This document shows positions 1-9,797 of a stretch of 64,000 nucleotides of DNA, piece after piece. Location of the stretch: positions 124,001-188,000 of the forward strand of contig NZ_JAHZIJ010000005.1 of assembly GCF_019443105.1 (NCBI RefSeq), given 5' to 3'. The notes beneath the pieces were generated by a model, which was not told where the DNA came from, searched no databases, and saw only the letters and a list, made by a program, of their open reading frames with translations. Source of the stretch: Paenibacillus oenotherae. Its GTDB lineage: Bacteria > Bacillota > Bacilli > Paenibacillales > Paenibacillaceae. Made by a program: the position numbers and the translations under genes. Each line of letters opens with the position of its first letter. Positions within the stretch are counted from its first letter, which is position 1.

Positions 1-92
1 ACAATCCATGCAGCCACGATTGCAAAAAGCTCGACAATGATGGATAGCAAAGCTTGCTGCCCGGCTGTTTGGGCCATTTCGTTCAAATCCAT
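1..92 (-). CDS. DUF1146 (YwzB-like) small membrane protein, 5' part only
   Basis: The reading frame starts at an ATG (90-92) with a GGAGG site 6 bases upstream and runs off the left edge of the window, so only about 30 residues are visible. They read MDLNEMAQTAGQQALLSI, followed by a hydrophobic stretch. This matches the start of the short two-helix DUF1146/YwzB membrane proteins that Bacillota often carry near ATP synthase or murA genes. The function of the family is unknown. It lies 25 bases downstream of the subtilase gene on the same strand. The family call rests on the N-terminal pattern only. Confidence 0.7.
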   Translation of the reverse strand, partial: MDLNEMAQTAGQQALLSIIVELFAIVAAWI

Positions 93-117
93 TTCAATCC
101 TCCATATGATAACAACG

Positions 118-3087
118 TTATGATTTATTTATTGCCCTTATGAGCATGGATGCAAACTCCGCTCTGCTGGCATTCTGCTCCGGCTTGAACAGAGCGTTCG
201 GATAGCCCCCGATCAGCTGCTCCTGCTTCATTGCGCTCAGCGATCCTGCCGACCATCTGGTTGGCTCGACATCTGTGAATGGACTCTGAGCCGGCTTCAC
301 CGTTCGAAGCTTCAGCGCTCTAGCCAGCATAACTGACATTTCCTCACGGGTGATGGATTGATCTGGGCCAAACTTCCCATTCGGATAACCAGCTGCCCAG
401 CCAGCCTCTACTGCTCTTGATATCGCCCCGCTCGCCCAGTGCTTGGCGGCAACATCATTGAATACGATCGCGCTGTCTTTCCGTGGTTTAAAAGCACGGA
501 CTAGCATCGATACCGCTTCTGCTCTTGTAATGCGCCGGTTCGGGTCAAAGCGGTAATCACCGTTTCCCCCTACAATCCCTTTCTTGTTCAACTGCACAAT
601 AACGGATTCCGCCCAATGGTTAGCAATATCCCTGAATTCTGCAACCATCTCATCTGCATTTATACGAACCGTGTAATAATGCTTATCGAATGGAGCGGCA
701 GCTGTCATTTTTATATAATATACACCTGGTTCCAGCAGCTCTTCCCTCACCATTACGGTTCGATTTCGCTCTGATTGAAGGGAGTATAAGGATTGCTGGC
801 GCTTATCGAGCAACTGGGCCTTGAGCCGGTTGTCTGCCGGAATGCCGCTTACCGTTAAACGCACGATGCTTCGCTTTGCCAATCGCAACTGATACCAGTC
901 TATATCGCTCTTAGAACCAAATACACCTACATAATCTGCACCCGGATTAATGACTGTGGCCTCGTATGATTTGTCGTTGGGCTCATTGGGATCTGTATAT
1001 CGGGTTTGGAACTCCATCTGAAGCTTATATTGTGCGGCAATCGGACTGGCCTGCGCTGATATGGCATTATGAATACGAATATAATAAGTGCCCGGTGTTA
1101 TCGTTATAGCTTCTAATGTTTCGCTCTCGCCTTCAGAATTATCGTCCATTTCATGCATTGCTTCTTCTTTCTCCTGAATCGCAAGAGCAAGATCCACACG
1201 AGCCGAATCTGTAGATGCGGAGAGCTTCAATGTCCCGCCTGTTGTGAAATTAATGGCAAACCAATCCCGATCGCCGGTTTGATGGAAGTTGCCGGTTATC
1301 GTCTGACTGCGTGGCAAGAGCGTTGTTGCCTGATATTGTTTATCGTTATTCTCGTATGAATCGGGACTGATGTCGAACGTCGAGGTTAGCAGATAGGGCA
1401 CATGGATTGTCGCCTCACGTTTGAAGATCTTCAGCTCAAAATAATTGCGCCCCTTCTTCACATCCCACTCCACTGTCTGGTTGCCCAGCTTCGTTTCCTT
1501 GGAGCTCTGCGCCCTGTTGCCCGCATAATGCGTCATCTGCACCGTAGGTAGCGCATCTCCCGGACCGATGATGCCTTGGAATTGAATGGATATGGAACCG
1601 TCATAAGGCGCATCGATGATGTACCAGTCCCTGTCTTTGCCGCCGCTGAGCTCTGCGGAAATTTTCGTGCCTAATGGGAAGCGTCTGGCATAGTCGCGAC
1701 TGTCATTGGGTTCGTAGGCATCTGTCTTGAGATCAATGCGAACCGCTTTATTAATTTGAAGCAAACCATAACCTGTCGTATTATCGAGTCCGCCTGAACC
1801 GATATCCTTGGCGCTTTGCCTTAATGCCGCCCGTATCTGATATGGTTTGTATTCTGGATGCACGGCCCAGACGAGCGCTGCTGCCGCTGCTGCTTGAGGT
1901 GCAGCCATAGATGTGCCTTCCTCGTGCTTGTAGCCGCCGCCAACTGCCGTCGTATACACATTCCAGGGCGCTGCGATATCGATCTCTGAGCCCGAATTGG
2001 ATTTGGGCTCCGGCTTGTTGCTAGCCGTCGCTCCTGATACTGCGAGCACGGTCGGGTACGCAGCCGGATATTTCACTTCCGTCTTAGCTCCTAATGCAAG
2101 CCCATCATTCCCGCTTGCTGCAACCAGCAGCACTCCCTTGCTCTCCGCATACAGCGCAATATCCTTCAGGAACGGCGAGTATCGGTACAAACCAACGGAG
2201 AGCACAATGATTCGCGCTCCATTCTTGACCCCGTACAATATTGCTTCGCCCAAACGCTCTTCATCGCCAAAGCCTTCACTGTCCAGTGCTTTGATGGGCA
2301 TGATCTTGGCGCGCCACAGGATGCCGGCAATCCCTTTCTCGTTGTTGCCCTCGGCTGCCAGCACGCCGGCCACGCTTGTTCCATGCCCATTGTCGTCCTC
2401 CGGGGGTTTGCCCGGCGACACGAGGTTTTTGCCTTCAACCAGATTGTCCTTCAAATCCGGATGATCCAGATCAACACCGGTATCGACTAGGGCAATTGTA
2501 AAATCTGTCTGGTCATGGACAATCGACCATGCTTCCTTGGCCCCGATCTGATCCAGATGCTTCTGCTTAGGCAGCTCAGGATCGTTGGCCCCTGCTGCCG
2601 ACAGCAGCTCCACCTGGCTGTTGGGGTGCACGTACTCCACGCCCGGCGTTTCTTCCAGCCGCCGGAGCCATTCTTCGGTGTCCGCCCCAGGATTGTCGGG
2701 GCGGACGATGTCCACCGCCGCCGGAGTTTCCAGGCGGCGGACCAGCTCTGTCCCGTGCAGCGGCTTCGCCTGCGCGGGGTCGCGCCATTTGAGGAGCCAG
2801 CTGTGCGGCTCCTCACGGGCGCCGCCAGCGGCGGCGGGGTCGGCTGGCGTTGCCAGGCCGGTCCCGCCCTCCGCTGCTGACGGCGCAGCCGCGGGAGCGG
2901 CCCCTGCGGCTGCGGCAGCTGCCGCAGGGGCGCTCCAAAGCAGCAGCGCTGCGAGCAAGCACCGCAGCGCGATCTCCGCTAGCCGCGGAGAGCGCCCCCG
3001 TGTCATACCGGGGCGCCCCTGCCGACCGCTCCACTTTGACTTGCTTATGCTATTGAAGTGATCGCTCCAGTTCCTTTGTCCCATCAT
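118..3087 (-). CDS. Secreted subtilisin-like serine protease with PPC and SLH domains
   Basis: This 989-residue S8 peptidase is probably secreted and held on the cell wall. A basic N-terminus and a hydrophobic, Ala-rich segment (about residues 36-60) look like a signal peptide. An inhibitor-like propeptide follows (about 95-165). The catalytic triad is visible: Asp202 in ALVDTGVD, His235 in NGHGTSVAG and Ser393 in GTSMAAPQ, with the oxyanion Asn327 in SGND. Three pre-peptidase C-terminal (PPC) modules follow, each opening with a D-x-Y/N-E-x-ND motif (about 460, 580 and 700). Three SLH motifs end the protein (about 810-989), which in this group bind secondary cell-wall polymers. The start has an AAAGG site 6 bases upstream; a later Met at residue 28 would also precede the signal peptide. 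Its substrate is unknown. It stands alone after the nuo operon. Confidence 0.92.
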   Translation of the reverse strand: MMGQRNWSDHFNSISKSKWSGRQGRPGMTRGRSPRLAEIALRCLLAALLLWSAPAAAAAAAGAAPAAAPSAAEGGTGLATPADPAAAGGAREEPHSWLLKWRDPAQAKPLHGTELVRRLETPAAVDIVRPDNPGADTEEWLRRLEETPGVEYVHPNSQVELLSAAGANDPELPKQKHLDQIGAKEAWSIVHDQTDFTIALVDTGVDLDHPDLKDNLVEGKNLVSPGKPPEDDNGHGTSVAGVLAAEGNNEKGIAGILWRAKIMPIKALDSEGFGDEERLGEAILYGVKNGARIIVLSVGLYRYSPFLKDIALYAESKGVLLVAASGNDGLALGAKTEVKYPAAYPTVLAVSGATASNKPEPKSNSGSEIDIAAPWNVYTTAVGGGYKHEEGTSMAAPQAAAAAALVWAVHPEYKPYQIRAALRQSAKDIGSGGLDNTTGYGLLQINKAVRIDLKTDAYEPNDSRDYARRFPLGTKISAELSGGKDRDWYIIDAPYDGSISIQFQGIIGPGDALPTVQMTHYAGNRAQSSKETKLGNQTVEWDVKKGRNYFELKIFKREATIHVPYLLTSTFDISPDSYENNDKQYQATTLLPRSQTITGNFHQTGDRDWFAINFTTGGTLKLSASTDSARVDLALAIQEKEEAMHEMDDNSEGESETLEAITITPGTYYIRIHNAISAQASPIAAQYKLQMEFQTRYTDPNEPNDKSYEATVINPGADYVGVFGSKSDIDWYQLRLAKRSIVRLTVSGIPADNRLKAQLLDKRQQSLYSLQSERNRTVMVREELLEPGVYYIKMTAAAPFDKHYYTVRINADEMVAEFRDIANHWAESVIVQLNKKGIVGGNGDYRFDPNRRITRAEAVSMLVRAFKPRKDSAIVFNDVAAKHWASGAISRAVEAGWAAGYPNGKFGPDQSITREEMSVMLARALKLRTVKPAQSPFTDVEPTRWSAGSLSAMKQEQLIGGYPNALFKPEQNASRAEFASMLIRAINKS

Positions 3088-3442
3088 ATTCTGCCTTTAA
3101 CCTGCAAATTAGTATTATGAAACTCCACACAGATACATACCGACATTTGTGGTATCCTCACATGCTTGCCGTTTATACACATAGAGCCTAGTATACAACT
3201 CATTACAGCTCACAGCAATGTCCAGTTTATCCTATGTCAATGGGCCTAGCCATGCAGCATTGACATCCAATATTCTTCAGAATTAGCGCTGTTTCGATAC
3301 TTCTTGTACTGGATTGATTCCGAAGCTGTACTTGTTGACGGAGCCGGTTTTCGCCATAGAAAAAGCACTCCCCTCAAATAGAAACGGTTATAACCACAAA
3401 TAGGTTTCACCGATAATCTATTCCAGAGAGTGCTTAAATAAA
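3088..3442. other. Intergenic region between the subtilase and nuoN
   Basis: This stretch of about 355 bases holds no convincing gene. A 66-codon open frame on minus (3246-3446) has no ribosome site, overlaps the nuoN stop and lacks protein-like composition, so I do not call it. The part nearest nuoN (3360-3436) forms a long-range hairpin listed separately. The part nearest the subtilase should hold that gene's promoter, but I see no clear sigma-A boxes. Confidence 0.5.
3360..3436 (-). terminator. Putative nuo operon terminator with a long structured loop
   Basis: Just past the nuoN stop, read on minus, AAGCACTC (3428-3435) pairs with GAGTGCTT (3363-3370), and the second arm runs into TTTTTCT. 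The arms are 57 bases apart. Inside them ATAG/CTAT-type arms (3377-3381 with 3418-3422) and a GGTTATAACC palindrome could extend the fold. The U-run supports a terminator, but the loop is longer than usual, so this could be a small repeat element. Confidence 0.45.
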
Positions 3443-5008
3443 TCACAAATATAAAAATAACATATCCGCAGCAATTGAGAAGTATTTGTAAACAAAATCC
3501 ATGACGGCACCCGGCATAACCCCTAGCGCAACGACTGCAGCAGCACTGAGCCAGATCACAATACCTGTGGTCCCAGGTACGGCTATTTCCTGATCATCGC
3601 CTGTCGAACGCATGAACATTTGGCGAATAATGCCGAAGTAGAAGTAGTAAGATATCACGCTGGTCACTACCATGATCGGCACAATCCAATAATTCTGTGC
3701 TTGTGCGGCGCCAAGCAGGATGAACAGCTTGCCGAAGAACCCGCCTGTTATCGGCAGTCCCGCCAGGGAGAGAACAAACACAATGGTCGCAACTGCTGTC
3801 CAAGGCGCACGGTAGTACAACCCGCCAAATCCCTTCAGCTCTTCATGGCCCGCCGCCTTGCTAATAACGGACAACACAGCAAAAGCGCCAATGTTCATAA
3901 ACAGATAGACGACCAAGTAGAAGATAAACTCTCCCACGTATGTATGCAAGCCGCTTAATCCTAGGCCGACCGGAACTAGCAAGTACCCGGCATTCGCGAC
4001 ACCCGACAGCGCAAGAAGACGCTTCATGTTGTGCTGTCTCAGCGCAGCGGTGGTGCCTGCAATCATTGCCGCAGCTGCCATAATTAGCACTGCAAGGTTC
4101 ACATCGTCAGCAATCGGCTTCGTGTAAGAGCCCAGCAATCCGACATTCTGTACAATGCGGAAGAGCACTGCGAGTGCCGCCGCCTTCGAGATAACGCCCA
4201 AAAATGCACTGATTGGCGTTGGCGCTCCTTGATACACATCAGCTGCCCATAAGTGGAACGGAGCCGCTGCGATTTTGATACCGAAGCCCGCCAGTACGAA
4301 GAAGAAGCCTACATACATCAATGGTGTCAAATCTCCGGCCTGTGCAGCTTTCATCCCGATTTGTCCAAGGTTGGTCGAACCGCTCGCGCCGTAGAAATAT
4401 GAAATCCCGAACAACAGCAGGGCCGATGAGATGCCGCCTGTGACGACATATTTGAACGCCGCCTCCGCAGATTGAACGATATATTTGCGCATGCCGACCA
4501 AAATATACGTTGTAATGCTCAGCAGCTCAAGGCCCACATACAGAGTAATCAAGTCTGATGAGGATACCATGACCATTGCGCCGACAACGGCGGGAAGAAG
4601 CAAATAGTAGAACTCGCCTTTATTCGGTATTTCTTTGCTTCTTACGGTGCCGATGCTTATTAATACGATAAGCACAGCCGCCGCCAAGAAGATGATCTTC
4701 ATCAAGCTGGAGAAGCCGTCGATCCGATAGCTGTCTCCAAATAACCGGATCGTATTGCCAAGCTGCGCATTGACACCCTCGGGAAGTGGAGCTCCCTTCA
4801 TATCGATCAGCCGCCAAATGACAAAGCCTAGTGATGTCAACAATCCGCCCAGGGTCAGCCAGCCGATAACGGTTCTGTTCATTCGGCGCGGCATAGCTAA
4901 ATCAAGGATAACGAGCGCGATCGCCACCACAATCAATATCCATTCAGGGGCCAGATAGGCGGCATCGCTCCATGTAAACGGCTGAAGCTGTTGCTGTACG
5001 ACCTGCAT
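3443..5008 (-). CDS. nuoN: NADH-quinone oxidoreductase subunit N
   Basis: NuoN is one of the three antiporter-like proton-pumping subunits in the membrane arm of complex I. The protein is about 521 residues with some 14 membrane helices. It carries the conserved Lys-containing helices of the proton_antipo_M family, including the stretch LLSITTYILVGMRKY. I chose the ATG at 5006-5008: a run of six G lies upstream, and the start is one base after the nuoM stop (TAG-A-ATG). An in-frame start 17 codons earlier would lie inside nuoM and looks wrong. It is the last gene of the operon, followed by a terminator-like fold. Confidence 0.95.
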   Translation of the reverse strand: MQVVQQQLQPFTWSDAAYLAPEWILIVVAIALVILDLAMPRRMNRTVIGWLTLGGLLTSLGFVIWRLIDMKGAPLPEGVNAQLGNTIRLFGDSYRIDGFSSLMKIIFLAAAVLIVLISIGTVRSKEIPNKGEFYYLLLPAVVGAMVMVSSSDLITLYVGLELLSITTYILVGMRKYIVQSAEAAFKYVVTGGISSALLLFGISYFYGASGSTNLGQIGMKAAQAGDLTPLMYVGFFFVLAGFGIKIAAAPFHLWAADVYQGAPTPISAFLGVISKAAALAVLFRIVQNVGLLGSYTKPIADDVNLAVLIMAAAAMIAGTTAALRQHNMKRLLALSGVANAGYLLVPVGLGLSGLHTYVGEFIFYLVVYLFMNIGAFAVLSVISKAAGHEELKGFGGLYYRAPWTAVATIVFVLSLAGLPITGGFFGKLFILLGAAQAQNYWIVPIMVVTSVISYYFYFGIIRQMFMRSTGDDQEIAVPGTTGIVIWLSAAAVVALGVMPGAVMDFVYKYFSIAADMLFLYL

Positions 5009-5009
5009 T

Positions 5010-6623
5010 CTATCCCCCCACTTTCCCGCTGAGCTGCTGCAGCAAGGTATCAAAGCCATGCTTCATTGGTTCTGTCAGCACTGCCGGGAATATACCGATC
5101 AGCACGATAAACGCCACAAGCGCAATCATCGGCACCGCTTCGATCAACCTGGCATCACGCAGCGCGACATATTTCTCCTGCATAGGTCCAAACGTGATGG
5201 CAAGTACACTTCGCAGTACATATACCGCTGTCAGAATAACGCCCAGCACTGCAACTGCGGTCAGAATCCGCATGGATTCGAACAGGCCCAGCAAGGATAG
5301 GAATTCGCCGATAAATCCGGATAACCCGGGCAATCCGAGCGATGCCATACCCGCTGTAAGCAGAACGCCGCTCATGAATGGCATGCTTCTCGCAAGACCG
5401 CCAAGCTCGCCAAGTTCCGTCGTACCGGTACGCTCGTACAGACTCCCCACGATCAGGAACAGCAGGGCGGATATTAGACCGTGCGATACGAGCTGAATCA
5501 TCGCCCCCTGCAAACCAATCTCGTTGAGCGAAGCGATGCCGAGCAAGACGATACCCATATGGCTAATGGACGAGTATGCCAGTACAAGCTTGAATTCCTT
5601 CTGTACGAACGCCAGTACCGCGCCATACAAAATATTGATGACACCCAGCACAGCCAGCACCGTGGCCCACTCATGAGCCTGCTCCGGAAAGAGAATGATG
5701 CCAAAGCGCAGCAGACCGTAAGCCCCCATTTTCAGAAGAATGCCGGAGTGAATCATGACGATAGAGGGCGGCGCCTCGGTATGCACCCGGAGCATCCAGG
5801 TATGAAACGGGAAGATCGGAAGTTTGATGCCGAAAGCAATTAGCAGCAGAATAAAAATCGTCCAGTGCATCGATTCTGACATGAACAGATTGCCATAATT
5901 CCCATTCCAGGCGCTCGCAGCATTGACTGCTGCCTGCGGATCCATCAAATTAGCCTTAATTACATCATAGCTGCCGCTGAAGAACTGCACGGACTCGCTC
6001 TCAATGCTGAAGCCGGCAGTCGAGATCAGCAGCACGAAAGCAATGAGCATAATGGCCGATCCGATGCCGTTGTAAATAAGAAATCTGTTCGCCGCTTTCT
6101 CTCTCCCCATATAACCCCATATGCCGATCAGGAAGAACATCGGTATAAGCGTCATCTCGAAGAAGACGAAGAATAGAATGACATCCCGCGCCATAAAGAC
6201 GCCCATCATGCCGATTTCAAGCAGCAGAAACCAGATATAAAATGACTTCCATCTTTTCTTGATGTGCACAGAGGCAAGCGCAGCCATAAGAGCGACAATC
6301 GTCGTCAGCAGCAAAAGCGGCAGCGACAACCCGTCAATCCCCATATGATATTGCAGCTTGAACGATAAAGAGTTGCTGGCACCGTCTGATAATCGGTCGA
6401 AATGTGTATCGACCCATGTGACCTGCTCTTCGTAAGGCTTTCCGTCCTTTGCACTGTCATAATCGGCATACAGCCATAATGAGAGCAGCAGCGGAAGGAT
6501 CGCTGTTCCAATCGCAGTTACTCGCAGCCAGCGGCTGCTTCCTCTCGGAAGCAAAGCAAGAATGATAATACCAATTAGAGGGGAGAAGGTAATGAGTGAC
6601 AATATCGGCAGCTCGGATATCAT
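5010..6623 (-). CDS. nuoM: NADH-quinone oxidoreductase subunit M
   Basis: NuoM is the middle antiporter-like subunit of the complex I membrane arm. The 537-residue product is polytopic. It shows the family's conserved Glu in the helix reading FVFFEMTLIPMF and the HTWMLRVHTEAP loop typical of NuoM/ND4. The ATG overlaps the nuoL stop by four bases (ATGA) and has GGAGG 8 bases upstream, so translation is probably coupled. Neighbours are nuoL upstream and nuoN downstream, in the canonical order. Confidence 0.96.
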   Translation of the reverse strand: MISELPILSLITFSPLIGIIILALLPRGSSRWLRVTAIGTAILPLLLSLWLYADYDSAKDGKPYEEQVTWVDTHFDRLSDGASNSLSFKLQYHMGIDGLSLPLLLLTTIVALMAALASVHIKKRWKSFYIWFLLLEIGMMGVFMARDVILFFVFFEMTLIPMFFLIGIWGYMGREKAANRFLIYNGIGSAIMLIAFVLLISTAGFSIESESVQFFSGSYDVIKANLMDPQAAVNAASAWNGNYGNLFMSESMHWTIFILLLIAFGIKLPIFPFHTWMLRVHTEAPPSIVMIHSGILLKMGAYGLLRFGIILFPEQAHEWATVLAVLGVINILYGAVLAFVQKEFKLVLAYSSISHMGIVLLGIASLNEIGLQGAMIQLVSHGLISALLFLIVGSLYERTGTTELGELGGLARSMPFMSGVLLTAGMASLGLPGLSGFIGEFLSLLGLFESMRILTAVAVLGVILTAVYVLRSVLAITFGPMQEKYVALRDARLIEAVPMIALVAFIVLIGIFPAVLTEPMKHGFDTLLQQLSGKVGG

Positions 6624-8494
6624 GACCAGAACCTCCTTCCAACGACCGCAATGATGAGGATGACAAGTCCCAGTACGGTAATCAGGCCGTAGGTTTGCAC
6701 TTGTCCGTTCTGCAGACGAATGCCGCCGCGTCCCAGAAGCACGGCTGTTCCGCCGATAATGGCAATGATGCCATCGATAATGTATTGATCGATTGCATTC
6801 AGCAGACTGCCAAGTCCGCGCAGCGGTTTGACGATAACTGCCGCATAGATTTCATCGATATAATATTTGCGCTCCAGCAAACCAACAAGCCATGGAGCAC
6901 GTGAGGATACCGCATCCCGGGCAATCGTCCCTTTGACAAATACGAGCCAGCCCAAGTAGATGCCGAGCGCTCCGACAGCCGTCGAGACCACCATGACCAG
7001 ACCGCTGCCGGAATGGTCAGCTCCTGCGGCACCCGTCAACCACTCGCCTAACGTATTGTTCCATGGCGTTTCGACAAATCCGGCTCCGATCGCGAACACC
7101 GCCAATATGATGAGCGGAATGGTCATCGTCAGCGAGGATTCATGAATACGCCCCTCTCCCTTAGGTCTCCCTGTGAACACAAGGAAGAACAATCTGGCCA
7201 TGTAGAACGAGGTGAAGAATGCTGCGATTATGCCGACGACGAACAAGACCGGATTCTCATGCAGCGCTGTCGTAAGAATCGCATCCTTGGACCAGAAGCC
7301 TGAGAATGGCGGTATGCCGGACAGCGCCAAGGCGCCAATGCCGAATGTCCAGGCGGTAATGCGCATCTTCGATCCCAGGCCGCCCATTTCGTTAATGTTC
7401 TGCGTATGTACAGCATGAATGATGCTGCCTGCGCCAAGGAACAGCAGCGCCTTGAAGAAGGCATGCGTGAACAGATGGAATATGCCGCCCGTCAAAGAAC
7501 CGAGTCCAAGCGCCATCATCATATAACCGAGCTGGCTTACCGTGGAGTAAGCCAGAATGCGTTTGATATCATTCTGGGCAATACCGATTGTCGCTGCGAA
7601 TAGCGCCGTGAAGCCGCCAACATAGGCCACTGTCTCCATCGCCGCAGGAGAAGCTTGAAAGATATCAAATGTCCGTGCGACAAGATAAACGCCAGCGGCA
7701 ACCATTGTAGCAGCATGAATGAGCGCGCTTATCGGCGTTGGCCCTTCCATAGCATCCGGCAGCCATACATGCAGCGGGAATTGACCCGACTTGCCTACCG
7801 CGCCGACAAAAATCAATATAGCGATCAGCGTTGTTACTCCTGCAGCCACTGTACCGGATTGACCCTCGAATACATTCTCGATCCGCACGAAATCGAGCGC
7901 GTGATCGGGCATGTACCAGAACAGCAGAAGAATCGCAATCAGCAGTCCGGCATCACCGATCCTTGTAACGATGAACGCTTTCTTCGCCGCAGCTCTCGCA
8001 GCCGGCTTGGTAAACCAGAAGCCGACAAGCAGGAAGGAGCATACCCCTACAAGCTCCCAGAAAATATAGAGGGTGAGCATATTATCGGCCAGTACAAGCC
8101 CAAGCATGGAGAACGTAAAGAGTGCAATATAGCTGTAGAAGGTGCTTATCCGCTCATCGCCCTTCATGTAGCCAGCAGAATAAACATTGACCAGAAAGCT
8201 GACAGCCGTCACGACAACGAGCATAAGCGCCGACAAATTGGTCACTTCATACCCGATGTTTAATTGGAAGCTGCCCAGATCAATCCATTTGAAGCCGTCC
8301 TGATAATATTTGCTCCCATCGCTCATATGCTCCATTAAGACGAGGATGGAGAGAACGAGCGAAGCAAGAGACCCAACCGTTCCGATTGTAACGCCAAGCC
8401 CCTGCCCGCTCCGGCCGGACGCAAGCAGCAGCAGAAAAGCAACAAAGGGGAAAAGAGGGATAAGCCATGCAATCTCCGAGAACATCGTATTCAC
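6620..8494 (-). CDS. nuoL: NADH-quinone oxidoreductase subunit L
   Basis: NuoL is the distal proton-pumping subunit of complex I, carrying the long lateral helix at its C-terminus. The 624 residues fit the family length. Recognisable segments are FWELVGVCSFLLVGFW, the FPLHVWLPDAMEGPTP loop and the HAATMVAAGVYL helix. I chose a GTG start at 8492-8494, 9 bases after AGGAGG; the ATG three codons later is too far from that site. The nuoK stop codon lies inside the ribosome site, which suggests coupling. Confidence 0.96.
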   Translation of the reverse strand: MNTMFSEIAWLIPLFPFVAFLLLLASGRSGQGLGVTIGTVGSLASLVLSILVLMEHMSDGSKYYQDGFKWIDLGSFQLNIGYEVTNLSALMLVVVTAVSFLVNVYSAGYMKGDERISTFYSYIALFTFSMLGLVLADNMLTLYIFWELVGVCSFLLVGFWFTKPAARAAAKKAFIVTRIGDAGLLIAILLLFWYMPDHALDFVRIENVFEGQSGTVAAGVTTLIAILIFVGAVGKSGQFPLHVWLPDAMEGPTPISALIHAATMVAAGVYLVARTFDIFQASPAAMETVAYVGGFTALFAATIGIAQNDIKRILAYSTVSQLGYMMMALGLGSLTGGIFHLFTHAFFKALLFLGAGSIIHAVHTQNINEMGGLGSKMRITAWTFGIGALALSGIPPFSGFWSKDAILTTALHENPVLFVVGIIAAFFTSFYMARLFFLVFTGRPKGEGRIHESSLTMTIPLIILAVFAIGAGFVETPWNNTLGEWLTGAAGADHSGSGLVMVVSTAVGALGIYLGWLVFVKGTIARDAVSSRAPWLVGLLERKYYIDEIYAAVIVKPLRGLGSLLNAIDQYIIDGIIAIIGGTAVLLGRGGIRLQNGQVQTYGLITVLGLVILIIAVVGRRFWS

Positions 8495-8500
8495 TTCGGC

Positions 8501-8803
8501 TTACCTCCTCATCTCGTCGTAATCGTCGACATTAACTGTACCGCGAGCGCGGAACAACGCAATGAGTATTGCGATGCCTACAGCAGCTTCAGCCGCTGCA
8601 ATAGCAATTGTAAACAGTGTGAACATCTGACCCGTAAGCGACGCCCCGACACCATATTTGGAGAACGCTACAAGGTTCAAATTCACTGCATTGAGCATCA
8701 GCTCGATACAGAGCAGCACGATAACTGCATTCTTCTTAACAAGCGCACCATACAAGCCGATACAGAACAAAATCGCGGCCACCATTAGATAGGAAGACAG
8801 CAT
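8501..8803 (-). CDS. nuoK: NADH-quinone oxidoreductase subunit K
   Basis: NuoK is a small three-helix subunit (100 residues) in the complex I proton path, equivalent to ND4L. It has the two conserved membrane glutamates, one in the segment [15 protein letters not shown] and one in [12 protein letters not shown]. Its ATG follows directly on the nuoJ stop, and a GGAGG site lies within the end of nuoJ. Length and gene position are standard. Confidence 0.96.
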   Translation of the reverse strand: MLSSYLMVAAILFCIGLYGALVKKNAVIVLLCIELMLNAVNLNLVAFSKYGVGASLTGQMFTLFTIAIAAAEAAVGIAILIALFRARGTVNVDDYDEMRR

Positions 8804-9325
8804 CTACTCATTCGCCTCCTTCTTCGCCAGCACGATTGCCCCGATAAACGCGACAGTGAGCAGCACCGATACAAGCTCGAACGGCACGACATAACCAGTG
8901 AACAGCAGCTTGCCGATCTCCATCGCATTGTCCTCTGCGCCATGCAGCGGCTGCTCCTGTGCCGGAAACTCCGTCTGGCGAATGGCATAGAACAAAATTC
9001 CGAATAATGCGATCGCCCCGATCCCGGCCGCTATCTTATGCAGCCTGCTCTTCGATTCAGCTTCACGATCCCCATGCTTCGTCATCATAATACCGAAGAT
9101 CATAAGGATGGAGATCGCTCCTGCATAGATGAGCACTTGCACGAAGGCGAGAAATTCGGCTTGCAGCAGCACGAACATGCCAGCTATTCCAATGAATACG
9201 GCAGCCAGGGAAACGACCATATGAACAACCTTGGTGAAGTTGATCATGAACACAGCGCCACTAATAATAACAGCGGAGAACACAATGAAAGCAACGTATT
9301 CACCGGTCCAATCCATGTTAAACAT
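8804..9325 (-). CDS. nuoJ: NADH-quinone oxidoreductase subunit J
   Basis: NuoJ (173 residues, five membrane helices) is equivalent to ND6. Its third helix contains the flexible region that links the quinone site to the proton channels; here it reads VLIYAGAISILMIFGIMM, the diagnostic family motif. The start has a GGGGGGAG site about 10 bases upstream. The nuoI stop is two bases away. A second ATG three codons later is possible. Confidence 0.95.
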   Translation of the reverse strand: MFNMDWTGEYVAFIVFSAVIISGAVFMINFTKVVHMVVSLAAVFIGIAGMFVLLQAEFLAFVQVLIYAGAISILMIFGIMMTKHGDREAESKSRLHKIAAGIGAIALFGILFYAIRQTEFPAQEQPLHGAEDNAMEIGKLLFTGYVVPFELVSVLLTVAFIGAIVLAKKEANE

Positions 9326-9327
9326 CG

Positions 9328-9783
9328 TTATTTGGCTCCCCCCTTAGCAGCGGCAGGAGCGCCGATATTGTTATTGTCCTGGCGCACATTGCGGTTATTG
9401 TTGTCCAGCCACTCGCGGTCCTTGAACAATTCGTCGCGGCTGTAGGAGGCAAGCTCAAAGTTATTCGTCATCACAATCGCTTCCGTCGGACACACTTCCG
9501 TGCATAAATCACACAAAATGCAAATCTCAAAGTTAATATCGTACGTGTCGATAACTTTGCCTTTCTTCTCCGGATCCGGATTCGCCTTTCCTGTCAGCGT
9601 AATACATTCCGTAGGGCATACACGCGCGCATTGATTGCAGACAATGCATTTGTCAGGCTCGAAATGCTGAATGCCCCGGAACCGGTCGGGCATCACGAAC
9701 GGCACATCGGGATAGGATGTAGTGACCTTCTTCGCGGTCATCGATTTGAACGTGACGCCAAGCCCTTTCAACAGTCCTTTCAT
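9328..9783 (-). CDS. nuoI: NADH-quinone oxidoreductase subunit I, 2x[4Fe-4S]
   Basis: NuoI is the peripheral-arm ferredoxin-like subunit that carries clusters N6a and N6b and passes electrons to NuoB. The 151-residue protein shows two complete binding motifs, CIVCNQCARVCP and CILCDLCTEVCP. It is soluble and sits on the membrane arm via NuoH. The start has a GGGGGG-rich site in the 15-base gap after nuoH. The C-terminal tail is Asn/Ala-rich and not conserved. Confidence 0.97.
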   Translation of the reverse strand: MKGLLKGLGVTFKSMTAKKVTTSYPDVPFVMPDRFRGIQHFEPDKCIVCNQCARVCPTECITLTGKANPDPEKKGKVIDTYDINFEICILCDLCTEVCPTEAIVMTNNFELASYSRDELFKDREWLDNNNRNVRQDNNNIGAPAAAKGGAK

Positions 9784-9797
9784 TCCTGATCCCCCCG

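Noticed and set aside
2515-3061. Several long open frames on both strands over the start of the subtilase gene
   Set aside because: The region is GC- and Ala-rich, which removes stop codons by chance; the S8 frame has the signal peptide and propeptide.
3246-3446. 66-codon open frame on minus after nuoN
   Set aside because: It has a GTG start inside nuoN, no ribosome site and an odd composition; it crosses the long-loop hairpin, so the frame is explained by the repeat.
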